This document shows positions 8,755 through 15,804 of a DNA stretch of 64,000 nt, in pieces. Position 1 is the first letter of the stretch; the number at the start of each line of letters is the position of its first letter. Position numbers and translations under genes: made by a program. The notes below the pieces were generated by a model. It did not search any database. It saw only the letters and a program-made list of their open reading frames with translations, and had not been told where the DNA came from. The stretch is taken from the NCBI RefSeq assembly GCF_000091545.1, contig NC_006461.1:743564-807563 (forward strand), given 5' to 3'. The DNA comes from Thermus thermophilus HB8 (GTDB lineage: Bacteria > Deinococcota > Deinococci > Deinococcales > Thermaceae).

Positions 8755-8783
8755 ACCTTACACCCCCTGCCCCGTCCCGGCAA
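8755..8783 (-). promoter_or_regulatory. pyrRBC promoter
   Basis: -35 TTGCCG (8778-8783), 17-bp spacer, -10 TAAGGT (8755-8760). The predicted start near 8748 is about 115 bases upstream of pyrR, in agreement with the start mapped in Thermus ZO5 as I recall it. Confidence 0.8.
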
Positions 8784-8789
8784 GGGGAA

Positions 8790-8817
8790 CCCCGCCCGAG
8801 GAGGGCCTCGGGCGGGG
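8790..8817 (-). terminator. Strong hairpin between SPW gene and pyr promoter
   Basis: CCCCGCCCGAGG and CCTCGGGCGGGG form a 12-bp perfect stem with a 4-base loop. On the minus strand it follows the SPW gene stop and is followed by TTCCCCTT, a weak T-tract, so it probably ends that transcript just before the pyr promoter. Confidence 0.65.
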
Positions 8818-8832
8818 AGCCCGGGCGCGGGG

Positions 8833-9006
8833 TTAGGCCGTCTTGGGCTTCTCGCGGGCCACGCTCAGGGCGAGGAGGCCCACCAGGAGCCCGAGGATGA
8901 CCGCGTTCCAGGTGGCGCTGGACGTGCCGCTGAACCCCAGGATCCAGGGGGAGAGGACGAGCCAAAGGCCCAAGACCAGGTTGGCCCAGTCCTGCCACTT
9001 CCGCAT
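8833..9006 (-). CDS. SPW repeat small membrane protein (57 aa)
   Basis: A 57-residue ORF with ATG at 9006 reads MRKWQDWANLVLGLWLVLSP, continuing with W-I-L-G-F. That is one copy of the SPW motif: Trp-Gln-Asp-Trp-x-N, two hydrophobic helices and the Ser-Pro-Trp turn. Larger SPW proteins carry two copies; this one has a single unit with a second helix (NAVILGLLVGLLALSVA) and a short charged tail. It is a predicted inner-membrane protein of unknown role. The short length explains why it is easily missed. Confidence 0.8.
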   Translation of the reverse strand: MRKWQDWANLVLGLWLVLSPWILGFSGTSSATWNAVILGLLVGLLALSVAREKPKTA

Positions 9007-9063
9007 AGGCCTTCACCCACTTTCCCCGTGGAGCCGTTTGAGCCCGCGAGAAAGTGTTTGAAG

Positions 9064-9801
9064 TTACCTTCCCGGACGGGCGTACCGCCACCCCGTCCAG
9101 ACGAGCACGGCGGCGAAGACGAGCCGCAAGGCGCCTTCCGGGAGGACGTGGGCGAGCTCCCCCCCTAGGAAGGTGCCCACCAGGACCCCGGGCACGAGGC
9201 CTAGGGCGAGGTCCTGGTCCACGTTCCCCAGGCGCAGGTGGGTGTGGGCGCCCACCAGGCTTGCCGGGACCATGGCGAGGAGGCTCGTCCCCTGGGCGGT
9301 GTGCTGGGGCATTCCCAGGAGGAGGACCATGGCCGGGACCATGATCGTCCCCCCGCCCACCCCCATCATCCCCGAGAGGAAGCCGGTGAAGGCCCCGGCG
9401 AGGAGGAGGGCGAGGTCCTGGGGGAGTTCGCCCCGCACCAGGCCGAGGGGGGCGAGGTAGGGCCTGAGGAGAAGGAGGAAGCTTACGGCGATGAGGAACC
9501 AGCCGAAGGACCGCTTGAGGTTTCTCTCGGAGAGGCCGTGGGCGAAGCGGGCGCCGAAGCGGGCGGTGAGGATGGCGGTGAGGGCCAGGAAAAGCGCGGC
9601 CTTGGGGTCCAAGGAGCCTTGCAGGCCGTAGGTCAAGGCCCCCACGAGCCCCGTGAAGAAGACGGCCACCAGGCTCGTGCCGTGGGCCCGGTGCTGGGGA
9701 AGCTTGAGAAGCCCCACCATCAAGGGGATCATCACCGTGCCGCCGCCTAGGCCTACGAGGCCGCCGAAGACCCCGCCGAGGAAGCCGATGAGAAGGCCCA
9801 T
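9064..9801 (-). CDS. TauE/SafE-family membrane transporter
   Basis: The 245-residue product has about eight membrane segments in two repeats, each opening with the family GG motif (FGGLVGLGGGTVMIPLMV near residue 11, LSGMMGVGGGTIMVPAMV in the second half). The family exports sulfite, sulfoacetate or related anions; the substrate here is unknown. A TAGTAT element lies 7 bases upstream of the ATG. A paralogue lies at 57151-57903 beside the rhodanese genes, whereas this copy has no sulfur-related neighbours. Confidence 0.85.
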   Translation of the reverse strand: MGLLIGFLGGVFGGLVGLGGGTVMIPLMVGLLKLPQHRAHGTSLVAVFFTGLVGALTYGLQGSLDPKAALFLALTAILTARFGARFAHGLSERNLKRSFGWFLIAVSFLLLLRPYLAPLGLVRGELPQDLALLLAGAFTGFLSGMMGVGGGTIMVPAMVLLLGMPQHTAQGTSLLAMVPASLVGAHTHLRLGNVDQDLALGLVPGVLVGTFLGGELAHVLPEGALRLVFAAVLVWTGWRYARPGR

Positions 9802-9806
9802 GGCGC

Positions 9807-10742
9807 CTATACTACCGGGTTTGGCGGCTCCCTCCCCTCCAGGACGGCGAGGAGGTTCTCCACCGCCACCTCCGCCATGCGCTCCCGGGTCGTTCTCCCC
9901 GCCGAGCCGATGTGGGGGGTAATGACGGCGTTGGGAAGGGCGTAGAGGGGATGGCCCGGGGGCAGGGGCTCGGGGTCGGTCACGTCCAGGCCCGCCCCGA
10001 AGAGGTGGCCCCTTAAGGCCTCCACCAGGGCCTCGGTGTCCACCAGGGCCCCCCGGGCGGTGTTGAGGAGGATGGCGCCCCGCTTCATGGCGAAGAGCCT
10101 TTCCCGGTTGAGGAGCCTATGGGTTTCCGGGGTGAGGGGGGTGTGGAGGGAGACGACGTCCGCCTCTTTAAGGAGCTCCTCCAGGGAGAGGAAGGGGTAG
10201 GGGAGGGGCTTGGGGGTGCGGGCGTGGTAGACCACCCGCATCCCGAAGGCCAGGGCCCTCTTGGCCACCGCCTGGCCGATCCGCCCCATGCCCACGAGGC
10301 CGAGGGTCAAGCCCTGGAGGTCCAGGCCCAGAAGGAGCTCGGGGTGCCAGGCCTTCCAGAGCCCGTCCCGGGCGTAGGCCGCCCCCTCCACCACCCGCCT
10401 CGCCACGGCGAGGAGGAGGGCGAGGGTGAGGTCGGCGGTGGCCTCGGTGAGGACCCCGGGGGTGTGCGTGACCCGGATGCCCCTCTCCCTGGCCGCCTCG
10501 AGGTCCACGTGGTCCACCCCTACGCTGTAGCAGGCGATGACCTTAAGGCCCTTGGCCCGGTCCATCACCTCGGCGTCTATGCGGTCCTCCACCGTGGGGA
10601 TGAGGCCCACCGCCCCCTCCACCCGCTTGAGGAGTTCCGCTTTGGGGAGGAAGAGCCCCCGGTGGACCTCCACCTCGAGGCCCCTTTCCCGCAGGCGGTC
10701 CAGGGCCTTCCCGGGAAGGGTGCGGGTGACGAGGACCCTCAT
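9807..10742 (-). CDS. D-isomer-specific 2-hydroxyacid dehydrogenase (glyoxylate/hydroxypyruvate reductase type)
   Basis: The 311-residue NAD(P)-dependent enzyme has the bipartite substrate domain (residues ~1-100 and C-terminal ~30). The Rossmann motif is LGLVGMGRIGQAVAKRA (near residue 147). The Arg-bearing segment is LLNTARGALVD and the catalytic His lies in ITPHIGSAG. Closest in style are glyoxylate reductases and glycerate dehydrogenases. No pathway partner is adjacent, so the in vivo substrate is not fixed. Confidence 0.85.
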   Translation of the reverse strand: MRVLVTRTLPGKALDRLRERGLEVEVHRGLFLPKAELLKRVEGAVGLIPTVEDRIDAEVMDRAKGLKVIACYSVGVDHVDLEAARERGIRVTHTPGVLTEATADLTLALLLAVARRVVEGAAYARDGLWKAWHPELLLGLDLQGLTLGLVGMGRIGQAVAKRALAFGMRVVYHARTPKPLPYPFLSLEELLKEADVVSLHTPLTPETHRLLNRERLFAMKRGAILLNTARGALVDTEALVEALRGHLFGAGLDVTDPEPLPPGHPLYALPNAVITPHIGSAGRTTRERMAEVAVENLLAVLEGREPPNPVV

Positions 10743-10765
10743 GCCCTTTTTTTACCGGGGGGAGG

Positions 10766-10882
10766 TTACGCCCCGGCGAAGGAGAGCTCGGCCACCGCCA
10801 CGGTGGGGCTCCCGTAGGCCGCGTTTAAGAGGAGCCAGTCCAGGTCGTCCCCCACCGCCTCCACGAGCTCGGGCTTGAGCAT
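10766..10882 (-). CDS. Small hypothetical protein (38 aa)
   Basis: The short ORF MLKPELVEAVGDDLDWLLLNAAYGS... ends in SFAGA and is acidic with an amphipathic helix. Support for it being real is the TAGACT element (10889-10894) exactly 6 bases before the ATG, the same spacing as at several clear genes in this window. It lies between holA and the hydroxyacid dehydrogenase, 23 bases before the latter. No family recognised. Confidence 0.5.
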   Translation of the reverse strand: MLKPELVEAVGDDLDWLLLNAAYGSPTVAVAELSFAGA

Positions 10883-10913
10883 GCCCCGAGTCTACCCGGG
10901 ACTGACCCGCGGG

Positions 10914-11792
10914 TCAACCGGCGAGGCGGAGGACCGCCGCCTCCAGGGCGAGCCACGGGTCTTTCCCCCCCTTGGCCCTCTTTTCCGCCTCCATGAGGGC
11001 GTCCAGGGCCTCCTTGAGGGCCTCTTCCGTGAGGCGCTTCGCCGCCTCCAGGGCGCGGCGGGCGGCGTAGGGGTGGGCCTCGAGGCGGGCGAGGTCCTCC
11101 TCCTTGGGCCTGGGGTTTTCCCGGAGGAGGAAGAAGGCCCGGGCGAGGAGGGCGAACTGCCAGGAGAGGGCCCCGAGGAGCCTGAGGGGCTCCTCCCCCT
11201 CCTCCTTGAGGCGCCTGAGGCGCAGGAGGGCCTCCTTGGGGTCCTTCTCCAGGACGGAGCGCACCAGGTCAAAGCCCGTGAGGGGGGGCCTCAGGGCCAC
11301 CACCTTCTCCACCTTCTCCAGGGTGAGGGGTGGGGAGAGGAGGGCAAGCTTCTCCAGCTCCCGCTCCAGGGCCTCGAGGTCCCCCTCCAGGGAGGCCAGG
11401 TACTGGGCCACCCCGCCCGGGAGCCTGAGCCCCAGGCGCTTGGCCCGGTTTTCCAGGTGCCGCACCAGGTCCTTCCCCTTGGGGGTGGGGAAGTCCCGCC
11501 TTTCCCGGTTCCGGTAGAAGGCCGCCCGGGAGGGGCTTGGCTTAGGGTCCAGGAGGAGGACGGGGACGCCCTCGGGCACGCTTTCCAAAAGGGGCTTTAG
11601 GGCCTTCCACTCCGCCTCCCCCACCTCCCTCAGGTCCAGCATCGCCCCCCCGCCCCCGAAAAGCCCTGGGGCCAGGGCCTGGGCCAGGGCCTCCGGGGTG
11701 GGCTCGGTGAAGCGGGAAAGGCCCCTAAGCCTGGCCTCCTCTAAGAGGGCCTCCCGCGCCAGGAAGGGATCCCCGGTGAAGGCGATGACCAT
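10914..11792 (-). CDS. holA: DNA polymerase III delta subunit
   Basis: The 292-residue clamp-loader subunit opens the beta clamp during replication. The N-terminus MVIAFTGDPFLAREALLEEA matches the HolA beta strand plus 'GDPxLAREAL' signature. A 'LLLDPKP' segment follows, then the helical lid and collar region (LRLLGALSWQFALLARAFFLL). The length is slightly short compared with E. coli HolA, as is usual in Thermus. It is followed by the small 38-aa ORF and preceded by the acyl-CoA dehydrogenase gene. Confidence 0.88.
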   Translation of the reverse strand: MVIAFTGDPFLAREALLEEARLRGLSRFTEPTPEALAQALAPGLFGGGGAMLDLREVGEAEWKALKPLLESVPEGVPVLLLDPKPSPSRAAFYRNRERRDFPTPKGKDLVRHLENRAKRLGLRLPGGVAQYLASLEGDLEALERELEKLALLSPPLTLEKVEKVVALRPPLTGFDLVRSVLEKDPKEALLRLRRLKEEGEEPLRLLGALSWQFALLARAFFLLRENPRPKEEDLARLEAHPYAARRALEAAKRLTEEALKEALDALMEAEKRAKGGKDPWLALEAAVLRLAG

Positions 11793-11826
11793 GGCTTAAG
11801 TGTCCGCCAAAGGCCCCGGCGGGCCT

Positions 11827-12984
11827 TTAGAAGGCGTTCAGGCCGGTGATCTCCCGTCCCAGGACCAGGGTGTGGACGTCGTGGGTGCCCTCGTAGGTGT
11901 AGACGGTCTCCAGGTTCAGCATGTGGCGGATGGCGTGGTACTCCAGGGTGATGCCGCTTCCCCCGAGGATGTCCCGGGCCATGCGGGCGGCCTGGAGGGC
12001 CTTCCAGACGTTCTGCCTTTTGGCGAGGGAGACCTGGGCGGGGGTGAGCTTCCCTTCGTCCTTGAGGCGGGCGAGCCGCCAGGCGAGGAGGAGGCCCTCC
12101 GTGTGCCAGGCGAGCATCTCGGCGAGCTTGGCCTGGACGAGCTGCTTCTTGGCGAGGGGCTCGCCGAAGGTGGAGCGGCTTTTCGCGAAGGCCACCGCCT
12201 CCTCGTAGACCGCCTCCAGGGCCCCCATGGCCCCCCAGGCGATGCCGAAGCGGGCCTGGGTGAGGCAGGAAAGGGGGGCCTTGAGGCCTAGGGCCTTGGG
12301 GAGGCGCAAGGACTCGGGCACCCGCACCTCCTCGAGGACGAGCTCGCTGGTCACCGAGGCGCGGAGGGACATCTTGCGCTTCACCTCCCGGGCCTGGAAG
12401 CCCGGGGTGTCCGTGGGGACGAGGAAGCCCAGGACCTCTCCCCCCTCGTCCTTGGCCCAGATCACGGCGAGATGGGCCAGGTTGCCGTTGGTGATCCACA
12501 TCTTGGTGCCGTTCAGGACCCAGGTGTCCCCCTCGCGCCTGGCCCGGGTCTTCATGTTGCCGTAGGGGTCCGAGCCGCCGTCGGGCTCGGTGAGGCCGAA
12601 GCACCCCACCATCTCCCCGCGGGCGAGCTTGGGGAGGAACTCCCGCTTTTGCTCCTCGCTCCCGTAGGCGTAGATGGGGTACATCACCAGGGAGCTCTGG
12701 ACGCTCACGAAGCTCCTGAGCCCCGAGTCCACCCGCTCCAGCTCGTAGCAGATGAGGCCGTAGGCGGCGCTACTCACCCCCGCCCCCCCGTACTCGGGGG
12801 GCAGGGTGGGGCCCAGGAAGCCGAGCTCGGCGAATCTGGGGATGAGGTGGGTGGGGAAGACCCCTTCCTCCCACCAGTCGCGGATGTGGGGCAGGGCCTC
12901 CTTTTCCAGGAAGCGGCGGGCGGCCTTCTGGACCTCCTTCTCCTCCGGGGTGAGGAGGTCCTCCAGGGCGTAGAAGTCCAGCAT
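11827..12984 (-). CDS. Acyl-CoA dehydrogenase, glutaryl-CoA dehydrogenase type
   Basis: The 385-residue FAD enzyme carries acyl-CoA dehydrogenase signatures (CFGLTEPDGGSDP, WVLNGTKMWITNG, and the C-terminal YEGTHDVHTLVLGREITG). The ERVDSGLRSFVSVQSSLVMYPI segment is typical of the glutaryl-CoA dehydrogenase branch. The catalytic base is the Glu of TYEGTHD. It would convert glutaryl-CoA to crotonyl-CoA in lysine or tryptophan breakdown. TAGACT (12991-12996) lies 6 bases before the ATG, pointing to a leaderless mRNA. Confidence 0.88.
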   Translation of the reverse strand: MLDFYALEDLLTPEEKEVQKAARRFLEKEALPHIRDWWEEGVFPTHLIPRFAELGFLGPTLPPEYGGAGVSSAAYGLICYELERVDSGLRSFVSVQSSLVMYPIYAYGSEEQKREFLPKLARGEMVGCFGLTEPDGGSDPYGNMKTRARREGDTWVLNGTKMWITNGNLAHLAVIWAKDEGGEVLGFLVPTDTPGFQAREVKRKMSLRASVTSELVLEEVRVPESLRLPKALGLKAPLSCLTQARFGIAWGAMGALEAVYEEAVAFAKSRSTFGEPLAKKQLVQAKLAEMLAWHTEGLLLAWRLARLKDEGKLTPAQVSLAKRQNVWKALQAARMARDILGGSGITLEYHAIRHMLNLETVYTYEGTHDVHTLVLGREITGLNAF

Positions 12985-12993
12985 GGGCTCAGT

Positions 12994-13620
12994 CTACCCC
13001 AGGTCCCGCACCCAGACCTCGTGGATCAGGGGCCGGCCCAGGTAGGGGGCCCAGAAGGGGCTCGCCCGCTTGGCGTACACCCGAAACCCCATGGCCCGGT
13101 AGAGGCCCCGGGCGGCGCGGTTGGCCCGGGTGGTGGCGAGCTGCACCCCCGGGACCCCCTTTTCCCGCAGGCACTTGAGGAAGGCGGCGAGGAGGGCCTT
13201 GCCCACCCCGTGGCCCTGGGCCTCGGGGTCCACAGCGATGTGCAGGTGGGCCGGGTAGCGGTCCTTGGGGGCCTTGGGCCCCGGGTAGCGGAGGAGGCGG
13301 AGGAGGTAGCGGAGGTGGGGAAGGGGAGGGCCGAACCGCCCGAGGAGGAGGCGGGGAAGGGCCCAAAGCAGGCGCTTGGCGAAGGCGAGGGCGAGGGGCC
13401 GGTCGGCGCAGGCCCCGAGGATGTAGCCCACCACCCGGCCTTCCTCCTCGGCCACCAGGTTGCAGCAGCCGGCCTCCAGGTAGGGGGCCACGAAGAGGGC
13501 TCCCCAGAGGGTTTCGCTGGGGAAGACCTTTGGGCCTTCCCTGCCGAGGAAGAGGGTCTGGTGGGAGAGGCGGGCGATGGCCGCGAGGTCTTTGGGGTGG
13601 GCCTTCCGCACCTGGGCCAC
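12994..13620 (-). CDS. GNAT-family N-acetyltransferase
   Basis: The 208-residue product starts at GTG with TAGACT (13627-13632) 6 bases upstream. The acetyl-CoA motif A reads HIAVDPEAQGHGVGKALLAAFLK (Q-G-x-G-V/x-G). Motif B includes GVQLATTRANRAARGLYRAMGF. The substrate is not evident from sequence. It is followed closely by the acyl-CoA dehydrogenase gene, but that gene seems to have its own promoter in the 9-base gap region. Confidence 0.85.
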   Translation of the reverse strand: MAQVRKAHPKDLAAIARLSHQTLFLGREGPKVFPSETLWGALFVAPYLEAGCCNLVAEEEGRVVGYILGACADRPLALAFAKRLLWALPRLLLGRFGPPLPHLRYLLRLLRYPGPKAPKDRYPAHLHIAVDPEAQGHGVGKALLAAFLKCLREKGVPGVQLATTRANRAARGLYRAMGFRVYAKRASPFWAPYLGRPLIHEVWVRDLG

Positions 13621-13653
13621 GCCCCCAGTCTATAGGCCCCGTAAAATGCCCCC

Positions 13654-14736
13654 GTGCGTCGGCTTAGGCCCTGGCAGTGGCTCGTCCTCCTCCTCGTTCT
13701 CTACCTGGGGGTGGCGGAGGCGGCGCGCCTGTGGCTTGGCCTCCTCTGGGCGGAGCGGCTCATGGTCCTGGCGGCGGCCCTCGGGGTCTGGGCCTTCATC
13801 AACGGCCGCTTCCTCTTCGCCGGCTACCACGCCCTCGTGGCCTCGGCCCGGGTCCGGGGCCTCCCCCTTCTGCCCCCGCCCCTTTCGGGCGAGCGCCTCC
13901 TCGTGCTCGCCCCCCACCCCGACGACGAGGTGCTGGCCGCGGGGGGGCTCATGGGGCGGGTGGCGCGGGAAGGGGGGGAGGTGAGGGTGGTCTACCTCAC
14001 CTCGGGGGACGCCTTTGACCTGGCGGCGGGAAGCCCGCTTCCTTCCCCAAAGGCCCTGCGCCGCCTGGCCCTGAGGCGGATGGTGGAGGCCAGGCGGGGC
14101 CTCGAGGCCTTGGGCCTTCCCCAGGAAAGCGCCCTCTTCCTGGGCTTTCCCGACCAGGGCCTCTACCCCCTCTTTACCACCCACTACTACCTGCCCTACG
14201 AGAGCCCCTACACGGGGCTTAAGGCGGTGGCCTACCCGGGGTGCCACCGGCCGGGCCTCCCCTACACGGGGAAGGCCCTGGAGGCCCTCTTGGTGGAGGT
14301 CCTCCGGTCTTTCAGGCCCACCCGGATTCTCCTGCCAAGCCCCCTGGACGCCCACCGGGACCACCAGGCCACGGCCTACTTCGGCATGCGGGCGGCGGCC
14401 CTTCTCGGCCTGGAGGACCGCCTCCTCTACTACATCGTCCACGGGGGGTACCAGTACCCCCTGCCCAAGGGCCTCCACCCTAGGCTTCCCCTCTACCCGC
14501 CCCCTCGAGGCCGGGGGCTTCCCTGGCAGCGCTTTCCCTTGAGCGAGGAGGAGGTGCGCAGGAAGGAGCGGGCCGTCCGGGCCCACAAAAGCCAGATGCG
14601 CCTCCTCTCCCGCTTCCTCCTCGCCTTCGTTCGGGAGAACGAGCTTTATAGCCCCCTCCCCGTCCCCGCCCGGGAGGCCCTAGCCGCGGAGGAGGAGGGG
14701 TGGGCCGTCCTCCCTGAGCGGGGGGAGGTCTTCTAG
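13654..14736 (+). CDS. PIG-L/LmbE-family deacetylase with N-terminal membrane anchor
   Basis: The 360-residue product has two hydrophobic segments near residues 5-25 and 28-55. The zinc-binding motif LAPHPDDEVLAAGG follows, with the second ligand motif PLDAHRDHQATAYF near residue 230. The family removes N-acetyl from sugars such as GlcNAc conjugates (mycothiol, bacillithiol, GPI, glycolipids); the membrane anchor suggests a lipid-linked or envelope substrate. The GTG start is 6 bases after TAAAAT (13642-13647). Its 3' end overlaps the convergent scpB gene by 57 bases. Confidence 0.82.
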   Translation: MRRLRPWQWLVLLLVLYLGVAEAARLWLGLLWAERLMVLAAALGVWAFINGRFLFAGYHALVASARVRGLPLLPPPLSGERLLVLAPHPDDEVLAAGGLMGRVAREGGEVRVVYLTSGDAFDLAAGSPLPSPKALRRLALRRMVEARRGLEALGLPQESALFLGFPDQGLYPLFTTHYYLPYESPYTGLKAVAYPGCHRPGLPYTGKALEALLVEVLRSFRPTRILLPSPLDAHRDHQATAYFGMRAAALLGLEDRLLYYIVHGGYQYPLPKGLHPRLPLYPPPRGRGLPWQRFPLSEEEVRRKERAVRAHKSQMRLLSRFLLAFVRENELYSPLPVPAREALAAEEEGWAVLPERGEVF

Positions 14737-15213
14737 GCTCTCCAGGCCGAAGACCTCCAAAAAGCGCTCCGTGGTCCCGTAAAGCTTGGGGCGGCCGGGG
14801 GCTTCCTTCTCCCCCACCACCCGGACAAGGCCCCGCTCCAGGAGGCTTTCCAGGACCCCTTCCACCCCCTTGCCCCGCATGGCCTCAAGCTCCGCCCGGG
14901 TCACGGGCTGGTGGTAGGCCACGAGGGCCAGGACCTCGAGGGCCGCCCGGGAGAGCCTGGGCGGGGAGGGCTTAAGGACGCGCTCCACCGCCTCCAAGGC
15001 CTTGGGATGGACCACGAGCCGCCACCCCCCCGCCACCCGCTCCAGGGCCACGCCCAGGTGGCCGGCCTCGAGGTCCCGCTCCAGGGCCTTGAGGGCGCGG
15101 AGGACGGCCTCCTCGGGGTGGCCCAGGGCCCTAAGCTCCTTGAGGGCCACGGGCCTTCCCGCGGCGAAGAGGACGGCGAGGAGGAGGGTTTTGAGGCTCG
15201 GGGCTTCCTCCAT
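14680..15213 (-). CDS. scpB: Segregation and condensation protein B
   Basis: The 177-residue winged-helix protein is the kleisin partner subunit of the SMC-ScpA complex that compacts chromosomes. Family features are the N-terminal LKTLLLAVLFAAGRPV, 'LSRAALEVLALVAYHQPVTRAELEAMRG' (more than 20 residues, near 92-119) and the C-terminal LYGTTERFLEVFGL. scpA is not in the window. The 3' ends of scpB and the PIG-L gene overlap by 57 bases, an unusually long convergent overlap. Confidence 0.9.
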   Translation of the reverse strand: MEEAPSLKTLLLAVLFAAGRPVALKELRALGHPEEAVLRALKALERDLEAGHLGVALERVAGGWRLVVHPKALEAVERVLKPSPPRLSRAALEVLALVAYHQPVTRAELEAMRGKGVEGVLESLLERGLVRVVGEKEAPGRPKLYGTTERFLEVFGLESLEDLPPLREDGPPLLLRG

Positions 15214-15216
15214 GGC

Positions 15217-15804
15217 CTACCGGAGGTGGGCGAGAAGGGCCTCCTTGGGGATCGCCCCTTCCCGCAGGACCTCCCCGGTGCGGAGGTCCACCACGCTGGA
15301 GGCAAGTCCTCCCGCCTCCCCCGGAAAGACGAAGTCCACGGCGAAGGTCCGGGCCTCGGCCTCCGTGCGCACCGGGGGCTCGCCGCTTTTGTTGAGGCTC
15401 GTGGCGGCGGCGTGCCCCCCCACGCGGCGGAGGAGCTCCCGCAAAAGGGCGTGGTCCGGCATTCTGAGGCCCACGGAGCCGTCCTTGCTGATCCAAGGAG
15501 GGATGGCCTTCCCGGGGACCACCACGGTGAGCCCCCCGGGCCAGAAGGCCTCCGCCAGGCGCAGGAACTTTCCTTCCAGAGGGCCGAGGTCCACGAGCTC
15601 TAGGGCGCTTTCCAGGTCCGCCACCAGCACCTGGAGGGGCTTGTCCTCGGGCCTGCCCTTGACCTCGTAGATCCTCTTGCAGGCGGCCTCGTCCTCCATG
15701 AGGGCCAGCACCCCCCAGACCGTGTCCGTGGGGAAGGCCACCAAACCCCCTCCCTTGAGGGTCTCCGCCGCTTTGGCCAGGGCTTCCTGGTATACTCTTT
15801 CCAT
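15217..15804 (-). CDS. tsaC: L-threonylcarbamoyladenylate synthase (TsaC/YrdC type)
   Basis: The 195-residue enzyme makes threonylcarbamoyl-AMP for the t6A37 modification of ANN-decoding tRNAs. The signature GGLVAFPTDTVWGVLALM lies at residues ~19-36, with KGRPEDKPLQVLV next and a Ser/Asn-rich TSLNKSGEPP motif later. It lacks the extra Sua5 C-terminal domain, hence the short TsaC/YrdC type. Its ATG and the divergent pilC ATG overlap in a single CATG. It is followed by scpB after 3 bases. Confidence 0.9.
   Translation of the reverse strand: MERVYQEALAKAAETLKGGGLVAFPTDTVWGVLALMEDEAACKRIYEVKGRPEDKPLQVLVADLESALELVDLGPLEGKFLRLAEAFWPGGLTVVVPGKAIPPWISKDGSVGLRMPDHALLRELLRRVGGHAAATSLNKSGEPPVRTEAEARTFAVDFVFPGEAGGLASSVVDLRTGEVLREGAIPKEALLAHLR
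15788..15796 (+). promoter_or_regulatory. Extended -10 promoter of pilC (leaderless)
   Basis: TGG-TATACT places TATACT at 15791-15796 with the extended TG at 15788-15789; the pilC ATG begins 6 bases later. No convincing -35 is seen at 17 bp. The element lies inside the tsaC coding region. Confidence 0.6.

Noticed and set aside
8790..8817. Strong hairpin as part of the pyr leader
   Set aside because: It lies upstream of the predicted pyr -35, so it is not in the pyr transcript; it fits better as the end of the SPW gene.
14680..14736. 57-base overlap of PIG-L and scpB as a sign of a frameshift
   Set aside because: Both frames keep normal family C-termini up to their stops and read oppositely; convergent overlaps of 4-26 bases occur elsewhere in the window, so this is a longer case of the same packing.
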